NCBI RefSeq assembly: GCF_023278185.1
Contig: NZ_CP066356.1
Span: forward strand, 434,001 to 498,000
DNA from: Bradyrhizobium elkanii USDA 76
Lineage (GTDB): Bacteria > Pseudomonadota > Alphaproteobacteria > Rhizobiales > Xanthobacteraceae
Reading direction: 5' to 3'
Length of the DNA: 64,000 nt
Positions 52,395-61,100 of this stretch are shown in pieces. Under the pieces are notes generated by a model. The model did no database searches, was not told where the DNA came from, and saw only the letters and a list, made by a program, of their open reading frames with translations. Every line of letters begins with the position of its first letter. Position 1 is the first letter of the stretch. The position numbers and the translations under genes are program-made.

Positions 52395-53888
52395 TCAATC
52401 CACCACGATCTTGACGCGGTCGCGCGGCTTCACCTGGGCATGGGCGTCGAGACCGTTGAGCACGCGGAAGCGCTCGGCCGGGTGATCGACGCCGGACATG
52501 CGGTGCGACAGCGATTCCACGGTGTCGCCGGGCTGCACGTTGATGACCTTGATGCGCAGCGGCCGCGCGGCCTGGATCTCGTCGAGCGTCAGGCGGCGGA
52601 ACGAATTGACGGTCTCGCGCGCGTTGCGCTCGCTCTCGGTGGACTTCTGCTTGGCGGCGAAGATGAAGCGGTAGACGTCGCTGCCGAAGCGCAGCGCGTA
52701 GACCTTGAACTGCCACTGGTCGCCATGTGCGGTGGCCGACGCCGCCGGAAAGCCGTTGATGTTGAGGTCCTCGGTCGAGGACTTCTCGACGCCTTCCATC
52801 CAGCCCGAATTCAGGTAGTCGCCGAGCGACTGCTCGGCCGGCACCCGCACCACGTCGAAGCGCATCGCCTGGCTGCCGCCCTCGCGCACGCCGATCACCG
52901 CTTGCGCGGTGTTGTCGAGCGTGAAATTGTCGGGCGCGGTGAAGGTGAAGCCGAGCTTGGGATGCAGGAAGCGGCGGCCGCGCACGAAGCCTTCGCTGGG
53001 ATCCTCGCCATAGACGATGTTGTCGATCGCGGCGAGATAGGTCTCGCGGTCGCGCTCGTTGCTCTCGGGCGACGAGTATTGCCGTGCGGTGGTCTGCGCG
53101 TTGTTGATGCGCTCGGGCGTCGCCGGATGCGACGAGGTGAAGTCCTGCGCGCGCGGATCGAGCGCGGTCTTGCCGATCTTGAGCGCGGCATTGCGCTCCA
53201 TCGCGGTCAGGAAGCGCGCCGCGCCGTAGGGATCGAAATGTGCGCGCGCGGCGATCCCGACGCCGATGCCGTCGGCCTCGAACTCCTGCTGGCGCGAGAA
53301 GCTCGCCATCGTCAGCTTGGTCTTGGCGAGCGCCAGCGCGGTGAGATCGGGATCGGTGCTCATGTCGGTGACGACGCGCGTCACCACCGCCGCCTGGCGG
53401 GCCTGGTCCTCGCGCATCGCCGCGTGCTTGGCCAGCACATGCGCCATCTCGTGGCTCAGCACCGAGGAGAGCTCGGAGGTGTCGCTGGCGAGCGCAATCA
53501 GGCCGCGCGTGACATAGAGCTGGCCGGTCGGCAGCGCGAAGGCGTTGACCGCGCCGGAATTGAGAATCGTGACCTTGTAGGCCTGGTCGGGCCGTTCGGA
53601 GGCGGCGACCAGCCGCTCCACGGTCTTGCTGATCAGGGCCTCGAGCTTCGGGTCGTCATAGGCGCCGCCATAGGACGACAGGATGCGCTCATGCTCGCGC
53701 TCGCTCGTGGGCGTCTGCTGCACCACGCGGTTCGGCTTCACCGGCGCCGCCGCTGCCGTCGGCGTGGCCTGCTCGAACCGGCCGATATTGCCGCAGGCCG
53801 ATAGCGTCAGGGCGGCGCAAACGAGCGCCGGCGCAGCCGAAAGGCGGCGGCCAGTCCCCTTTTCACGCCGTCCTGCGCGCTCAATCAC
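52395..53888 (-). CDS. M48 family zinc metalloprotease lipoprotein with LysM-like end
   Basis: The 497-residue product has a lipoprotein signal (lipobox LSAC in VCAALTLSACGNIGRF), then the M48 core. The zinc helix is SVLSHEMAHVLAKHAA, the third ligand lies in QQEFEADGIGVGIA, and SSHPATPERINNA follows. The segment at about residues 300-440 is a separate beta-rich domain (FTFTAPDNFTLDNTAQAVIGVREG). The last 55 residues read as a LysM-like peptidoglycan-binding end (INVQPGDTVESLSHRMSG...RFRVLNGLDAHAQVKPRDRVKIV). It acts at the periplasmic face in protein quality control; the substrate is unknown. Confidence 0.93.
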   Translation of the reverse strand: MIERAGRREKGTGRRLSAAPALVCAALTLSACGNIGRFEQATPTAAAAPVKPNRVVQQTPTSEREHERILSSYGGAYDDPKLEALISKTVERLVAASERPDQAYKVTILNSGAVNAFALPTGQLYVTRGLIALASDTSELSSVLSHEMAHVLAKHAAMREDQARQAAVVTRVVTDMSTDPDLTALALAKTKLTMASFSRQQEFEADGIGVGIAARAHFDPYGAARFLTAMERNAALKIGKTALDPRAQDFTSSHPATPERINNAQTTARQYSSPESNERDRETYLAAIDNIVYGEDPSEGFVRGRRFLHPKLGFTFTAPDNFTLDNTAQAVIGVREGGSQAMRFDVVRVPAEQSLGDYLNSGWMEGVEKSSTEDLNINGFPAASATAHGDQWQFKVYALRFGSDVYRFIFAAKQKSTESERNARETVNSFRRLTLDEIQAARPLRIKVINVQPGDTVESLSHRMSGVDHPAERFRVLNGLDAHAQVKPRDRVKIVVD

Positions 53889-53958
53889 GTCAAAAACTCA
53901 CAAATTGTCCCGTAAAAAGACCGGGGCAGGGCCCTTGGGTTTCTTGAGTCCCTTGGGC

Positions 53959-54753
53959 CTAGTTCCCGCCGAGCACTTCAAGCTGCCCCACCCGGAGCAG
54001 TTCGATTCGCGGCCCACGTCGTGCTTCCACCCAGCCTCGTACACGAATCTTACGATTTTCCAGAGACTTGGGCGCAAGCCCGGCCGCCTCGAACGCAGGG
54101 ACTATGCGCCTTGAAATAGTCACAGCAAAGTCCCGTGTCCAGTTTCGGCCGAAATTCAGGTAGGTCGTCGCCCCGGCCTGACGCACGGACAAAACCCTGC
54201 CCTCGACCACCGTAAAGCGCCCGATCCCGGCCAAAATATCGTCCGGACTTTCGGCGTTTTTTATGACGGTGGCCTCGGCCCAGGTTCCCGATCGGGCGGC
54301 CCTGGCCTCGGCCTCGGCCGCCATCAGCGCCGTGGCGCAGTCCTTGTCGGCGACTTCGGATGACGCCAGCGCGAGACCCTGGCGCAGCAGCTCGCTTTGC
54401 ACGGGCTTTTCGCTGCCTTCGAGGAATGCGTAGGCCGGCTGCCGGCCGTAGCGGTCCGGCGTGTCGTCCTGTCCGCGCAGCGTCACCTCGCGGCCGACCA
54501 AAAGCGCCGTCAGCGCTGCCGTGGCTTTCGTCTTGTCGGCCACCTCGATACCGGCGAGCTTGACCTCGCGGCCGTCGTCGAGCCGAAGGCTGCGCGTATC
54601 AACGACAGCTGCGACGCGACCCTCGCCCTGAATCTCGAAATTGCAGCCAGTCGCTTCGGCGCGTCCGATGCACGTGCCGGTCGCAAGGGCGCATGCTGTC
54701 ATCATCACCGCCCGCGGACGGCGACGCCATGCTCTATCGCGTGGAGGCGTCAT
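53959..54753 (-). CDS. SNase-like (thermonuclease family) secreted protein, altered active site
   Basis: From ATG 54751-54753 (MTPPRDRAWRRRPRAVMMTACALATGTCIGRAEA) the product has 264 residues with a signal-like N-terminus. An SNase-like OB fold follows: GRVAAVVDTRSLRLDDGREVKLAGIEVAD, GREVTLRGQDDTPDRYGRQPAYAFLEGSEKPVQSELLRQGLALAS. In staphylococcal nuclease the first catalytic Arg and Glu lie in VRLxGIDAPE; here they read VKLAGIEVAD. The later Arg in DRYGR is kept. The C-terminal ~110 residues are a second OB-like domain (VEGRVLSVRQAGATTYLNFGRNWTRDF). Nuclease activity is therefore doubtful. An earlier in-frame ATG at 54840 is possible. Confidence 0.85.
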   Translation of the reverse strand: MTPPRDRAWRRRPRAVMMTACALATGTCIGRAEATGCNFEIQGEGRVAAVVDTRSLRLDDGREVKLAGIEVADKTKATAALTALLVGREVTLRGQDDTPDRYGRQPAYAFLEGSEKPVQSELLRQGLALASSEVADKDCATALMAAEAEARAARSGTWAEATVIKNAESPDDILAGIGRFTVVEGRVLSVRQAGATTYLNFGRNWTRDFAVTISRRIVPAFEAAGLAPKSLENRKIRVRGWVEARRGPRIELLRVGQLEVLGGN

Positions 54754-55181
54754 GCGGCACTCGTCACTCCGGCGCGCTCCGTTCGGAGCGTGGTCGCCAA
54801 CAAGGACAGTCTGACGGAAAGATCGCTTCGGAGCCACCACAAGCGAAGCGAGATCGCATCAGGGATGCATCGTTGATTCGGTAGTCAATTTTTCTGCAGC
54901 GCTTCTCATCGCGTGCACAGGCGAAATTCGTGTTCCACATCAATGCGTGCCTGTCGCGGGACGAACCCGTCTTCAGCGCCCCTGTCGTGACGAAAATTGC
55001 CGTCCGATCGTGCGTCGAGCGGCCCTCACACGCGTCAACCTTACCCATTCAGCATCTCAACTCCGTGCACGGAATGAGAATTCGTCATTATTGCCAATGA
55101 CTTGCGGCACAAGGTAACTATTCGGCAATTTTTTGAAACAGCGACCCGTCGCGGTCGCTCACGCATATTGCCGAGGTCCTT
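54754..55181. other. 428-bp intergenic region before the giant surface-protein gene
   Basis: The left part has no supported gene. From about 54880 the DNA becomes AT-richer (ttcgtcattattgccaatgac, aactattcggcaattttt), consistent with the promoter of the giant gene at 55182. Clear -35/-10 boxes were not assigned. GAGG at 55173-55176 is the ribosome site. Confidence 0.5.
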
Positions 55182-58100
55182 GTGTCGAATCCCGTTGTTC
55201 TGACGCTGACGACCAGCGATCCGCTCCACGATTATCTCCAGCTCTACAACGCGATCTCGGCGATCAGCGTCGGCGGCGGACTAGCGTCGGCCAACACCGA
55301 CTACGTCATCAACTTCTCGACCTCCGGCAGCGCCCGCACATTGCAGCTGCTCGACGATCTGCCGGCCATCAATCTGATGAACGGCTCGACGCTCACCTTC
55401 GACGGCAACACCGACTACAACAACCAGCTCGGCGGACAGGACTACAGCGACGTCATCGACGCGCGCGGCCATCAAGGCTTCGTCGTCGTCGCGGGCAAGG
55501 TGACGTTCAAGAACCTGACCATCATCAATGCGGTGGCAAGCGGCGGCAATGGCGGGGTCGGCGGTGGCGGCGGCGGCGCGGGTCTGGGCGGCGGCCTGTT
55601 CGTCGGACAGAACGCCGACGTCACGCTGAACAACGTCAACTTCGGCAGCAATACCGCCAAGGGCGGCAATGGCGGCACGGTCGATCCAGCCGGCGGTGGC
55701 GGTGGAGGCGGCGGCATCGGTGCTGACGGCGGCAGCGGCAATGGCGGTGGTGGTGGCGGCGGCGGCTTCGGCGGCCAGGACTATTACGGCTACCACGGCA
55801 ATGGCGGCAGCGGTTACAGCGAGGCGGGCTCCGACAGCCAGCATCCCTCGACCGGGGCGCAGACCGCGGGTGGCACGCCGGCGACGATAGAAGGTGCGGC
55901 GGGCGGCGGACAGGGCGCCGACAATTACGGCGGCTCAGGCTACGGCGCACATGCCGGCGGTGGCGCGAGTGGCGGCGGTGGTGGCGGCGGTGTCGGTGGC
56001 GGCGGCGGCGGCATCGGCGGCGCCAACTCGGTGGGCGGCGGCCCCTCGGGCACCCTGATCGGCTTCGGCGGCGCCGGCGGCGTGGGCGGCGGTGGCGGCG
56101 GCGGCATTTATGGCGGCGGCAACGGTGGTTTCGCCGGCGGTGGCGGCGGCTCCGGCAACGGCAGCGGATACGCGCATACCGGCGGCAATGGCGGCTTCGG
56201 CGGCGGTGGCGGCGGTTCGAACGGCACGCCCGGCACCGGCGGATTCGGCGCCGGCAGCGGCTCGCTCGCCGGCGGCGGTGGCGGCGGCCTCGGCGCCGGC
56301 GGCGACATCTTCGTTCAGCAAGGCGGCAAGCTGACCGTCATCGGCGGCACCTTGATGGATGCAACCGAGACCGGCGGCACCGGCGCCAACGGTGCCGGCA
56401 ACGGCTCGGCCTATGGCGACATCTTCATCCAGGGCACGATGGTCGTCACGCCGACGCACACCGTTTCCACGCTCTTCCAGGGCTTGCAAACCGTCACCAC
56501 GCTGACCATCGCCGACACCATCGCGGATGAAAAGGCCATCAGCGGCACCGGCGCGAGCGGAAAGCTGCAGGTCTCCGGCGGCGGTACGCTGACGTTGACG
56601 GGTGCGAGCAGCTATGTCGGCGGCACGCAGATCGATGCCGGCAACACGCTCTCGATCACGGCCGACAACAATATCGGCGGTTCGGCCAGTGCACTGATCC
56701 TCAACGGCGGCACGCTGACCACGACCGGCGGCTACACCTTCACTCACGATATCCAGGTCACCGCCGCTGGCGGCACTTTCGACATATCCTCCGGCACGAT
56801 CGTCGACACCGGCTCGATCAGCGGCTCCGGAACGTTCACGCTGTCCGGCGCCGGCACGTTGCAGCTTGGCCTTGGTCAGCTCGCGAGGCTGACCGGGACG
56901 CTCAACCTGAGCGGCGGGCACCTCGGATTGACGACCGGCGGAATTTTTGATGACGCCATCGTCGTAGGTGGCAATTCCGTTGTTGCGGTCGGGACCAGCG
57001 CGACCGTCACGGACACTGGCCTGATCAGCGGTGGCGGCAATCTCGGCATCGACGGCGGCGGCACCTTCGTGCTCAGCCATGCCAACACCTATGGCGGCAC
57101 GACGATCTATTCGGGCACCGCCTGGCTCACGACCTATGGCGCCGCCGGCACCGGCAACATCTCCTTCAGCACCGGCCTTGCCGGCACGCTGAAGATCGAC
57201 AACGCCGCGCTGAACGGCAACGCCTTCACCAACACGATCTCGAACTTCAATCCCGGCCAGAAGATCGATCTGACCGGGTTGGCGTATAACACCCAGAACC
57301 CCTCGCTCAACACGGTCAGCCTGTCCGGCAACACGCTCTCGATCTCGAACGGCACCACGACCGACACGCTGACCGTGACCGGGCTCGACGGCGGCACCCG
57401 CTTCCAGCTCACGCAGGATGCGAACGGCGGCACGGTCGTGCAGATCGTCTCGACGCGGATCTTCAACGTTTCCAGCGTCGCCGAGCTCAATGCCGCCATC
57501 ACGCAGATGGATTCCGGCGGGCAGAACGCAGCCCAGAATGCCAACTACACCATCAACATCACCGCCGACTTCAGCCTGACGTCGGAGCTGTACGCGTTCA
57601 ACCTCTTGAGCGGATCGAGCGTGACGATCAACGGCAGCGACGGCCACGGCGGCACGCACACGATCGACGGCCTCAACGCGCAACGCGGCTTCTTCGTCTA
57701 TGCCGGCAACGTCAACCTCGAGAACCTGACCATCCAGAACACGGTGGCGGTGGGCGGTGGCGTCAGCCGTGGCGGCGGTGGCGGCGGCGCCGGGCTTGGC
57801 GGCGGGCTGTTCATCTCGTCGAACGGCAGCGCGACGATCGACAATGTCACCTTCCACAACAGCGCGGCCATCGGCGGCAACGGCGGTCCCGGCGGGAGTG
57901 GAAGTCTCGCCAACATCTACGGTCTCGGCGGTGGTGGCGGGATGGGCGGCCGCGGCGGAAGCAGCGGCGGCGGCGGCATTGGCCTTGGCGCGCGAGCCCC
58001 GGACAATGACGCATTTTCCAACGGCGCTGGCGGCATTGTGCTCGGCGCGGCCTCGGCCGGCCGCGGCAGCTACGGATACGACTACCCGTACATGGACGGG

Positions 58101-61100
58101 TACATTCATAACTACGACGCGGGCGGCATCGGCGGCGCCAATGGCGGTGGCGGCGCCGCCGGGGGATACGTCGGCCTCAGCTCCCGCGCGAACGGGGCGG
58201 GCGGCGGCATCGGCGGTGGAAACTCGCTGGACGGCGGCAACGGCGGTTACGGCGGCGGCGGCGGCGCGGGCGGCAATGGCGGCTTCGGCGGCGGCGGTGG
58301 CTACGGCGGCAATGGTGGCTTCGGCGGCGGCGGCGGCATCGGGGCCATGGGCGGGTTCGGCGCCGGCAATGGCGGCACCAACGGCAACGGCGCGCCGGGC
58401 GGCGGCGGCGGGCTTGGTGCGGGCGGCACGGTCTTCGTTCAGCAGGGCGGCTCGCTGACCATCAAGGGCGGCTCGCTTTCAAACGATTCTGGCTTCAACG
58501 CCGTCAAGGGCGGCACCAACGGGAGCGGCCAGGCCAGCGGCTCGGGCATCGGCTCCGGCATCTTCATCCAGGGCAACAGCAATCTCAGCTTCACGCCTGG
58601 CAGCGGCCAGACGCTGACTGTCGCCAACGACATCGCGGACCAGAGCGGCAATGGCGGCACGGGTGCGAATGCCGGTGTCGGCGGCCTCGTCATTAGCGGC
58701 GGCGGCACCGTCATCCTCGGTGGCAACAATACTTACACCGGTAACACCACGGTCAGCGGCACCGGCACGAGGGTATCGATCTCCGCCAATGTCAATCTCG
58801 GCGCGGTCACCAGCGTCCTGAAGCTCGGCGACGGCACCGGCATCAGCTTCACCGATGGCTTCACGCAGACCCGCAACATCACCGTCGCCGGCGATCCGGT
58901 CTTCAATGTCGCCGCCGGCGAGACCGTCACCCAGAGCGGCGTCATCTCCGATGGCGCGACGCCTGGTGATGTCGAGGTGACCGGCGGCGGCCGGCTGGTG
59001 CTGTCCGCGCACAACACCTATTCGGGCGGCACCGTCATCAAGGGCTCGATCCTCGAGCTGGCGGCGAACGGCGCGGCGGGAACCGGCGCGATCGCCTTCA
59101 CCGACGGCAGCACCGAGAAGCTCGTGCTCGATGCCGCGGCATTCTCCGGCACCTCGTTCAGCACGTCGATCACCGGCTTTGCCGGCGGCGATACTCTCGA
59201 CTTCGGCAACATCGGCTATGACGCCGCGGCGACGCTGTCCTATGCGAACGGCGTCTTGCTGGTGAAGAGCGGCAGCGGCGCGACGCTCGCCTCGCTGAAC
59301 CTGAGTTTTGGCGCCGGCGCCTCGGCCGGCTCGCTGCTTCTTGGTTCCGATGGCTCGGCGACGCCGCATCTGGAAATCCGGTCGCAGGCAAGCATCGCCT
59401 CGATCACGGCCGACACCACCGATCACCTCACGATCCTGAACGCCGGCAAGGTCGTGATTATCACCGTCAACTTCAGCAACACGGTGAGCGTGACCGGCGC
59501 GCCCGAACTGCTGCTCAACGACGGCAAGGCCGCGACCTATCTCAGCGGCAGCGGCTCGCAGGCGCTGGTGTTCAGCTACACGGTGCAGGACGGCGACAGC
59601 ACGTCCGATCTGCAGGTGCAGAGCCTCTCGCTCAACGGCGGCACGATCAGGGATCCCGGCGGCCAGGACGCCGACGTGACCCATGCGGCGACCGACCTGC
59701 ATCTCGTGATCGACGCGATCGCGCCGACCGTGTCGGTTGCGGCGAGCTCGACCGCGCTGCTGGCCGGGCAGACTTCGACCGTCACCTTCACCTTCTCCGA
59801 GGCGGTCACCGGCTTCGCGCTGACGGACACGACGGTGAGCGGCGGCGCGCTGAGCAACCTCGTGCATGTCGGCGTCAACGCCGCGCACCAGGACATCTAC
59901 ACGGCGACCTTCACGCCCGACGTGGCCAATGCCGAGGCTGGCTCGGTGCAGGTCAACGCATCGAGCTATACCGACAGCGCCGGAAACGCCGGCGCGGCAA
60001 GCAGCGCGATCAGCTTCACCGGCGATACCAAGGCGCCGACGGTGGCGGTTGCAGCCGATCACACCACGCTGGTTGCCGGCGATAGCGCGGTTGTCACGTT
60101 CACCTTCTCCGAGGCCGTCGGCGGCTTTGGATTGGGGGATGTCACCGTCCAGGGCGGTGCGCTCGGCAATCTCACCCATGTCGGCGTCGATGGCGCCGGC
60201 CATGACGTCTACACCGCGACCTTCACGCCCGACGTGACCAATGCCGAGGCTGGCTCGGTGCAGGTCAATGCATCGAGCTATAGCGATACGGCCGGCAATT
60301 CCGGCTCGTCGAGCAACACGATCAGCTTCACCGGCGACACCAAGGCGCCGACCGTGTCGGTCTCAGCTGACCATGGCACGCTGCTCGCCGGTCAGACCGC
60401 GGTCGTGACCTTCACCTTTTCCGAGGCGGTCGTGGGCTTCGCGCTCGGCGACGTCAGCGTCAGCGGCGGCGCGCTGGGCAGCTTTGTCCATGTCGGCGTC
60501 AACGGCGCCGGCCAGGACATCTACACCGCGACCTTCACGCCCGACGTCACCAATGCCGAGGCTGGCTCGGTGCAGGTCAATGCATCGAGCTATGGCGATA
60601 CGGCCGGCAATGCCGGCGCCGCCGGCAACGTCATCAACTTCACCGGTGACACGCTGGCGCCGACGGTCTCCGTCACGCTCAATCCCGACACGGTGCTGGC
60701 CGGCGACCTTTCGGTCGCGACCTTCACCTTCTCGGAGGCCGTCTCGGGCTTCGCCCTTGGCGACATCACCGTCCATGGCGGCGCGCTGAGCAATCTCGTG
60801 CATGTCGGGCTCAATGGCGCTGGGCAGGACGTCTACACCGCGACCTTCACGCCCGATGTCAGCGACACCGAGACCGGCTCGGTGAAGGTGAATGCGTCCG
60901 GTTACAGCGATGTGGCCGGCAACGCCGGCGCGGCAAGCAACACCGCGACGATCGGCGGCGATACGCTGGCGCCGACGGTGTCGATCGCGGCGGATCGTAA
61001 CGCGCTGCTGGCGGGCCAGACCGCGCTGGTGACGTTCACTTTCTCCGAACAAATCGCGAGCTTCGCGCTCGATGACGTCACCGTGCATGGCGGGGCGTTG

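Noticed and set aside
54764..55048. A 94-codon minus-strand frame upstream of the SNase-like gene
   Set aside because: Cys/Arg/Ser-rich sequence without a ribosome site; it overlaps the likely promoter of the giant gene.
55540..56310. Calling the Gly-rich block a PE_PGRS homologue
   Set aside because: Only composition is shared; there is no PE domain, and the block is embedded in autotransporter-type beta sequence.
55935..58109. A 724-codon minus-strand frame opposite the giant gene
   Set aside because: It is Ala/Val/Arg low-complexity sequence created by the complement of Gly-rich codons; the plus strand carries recognisable repeats.
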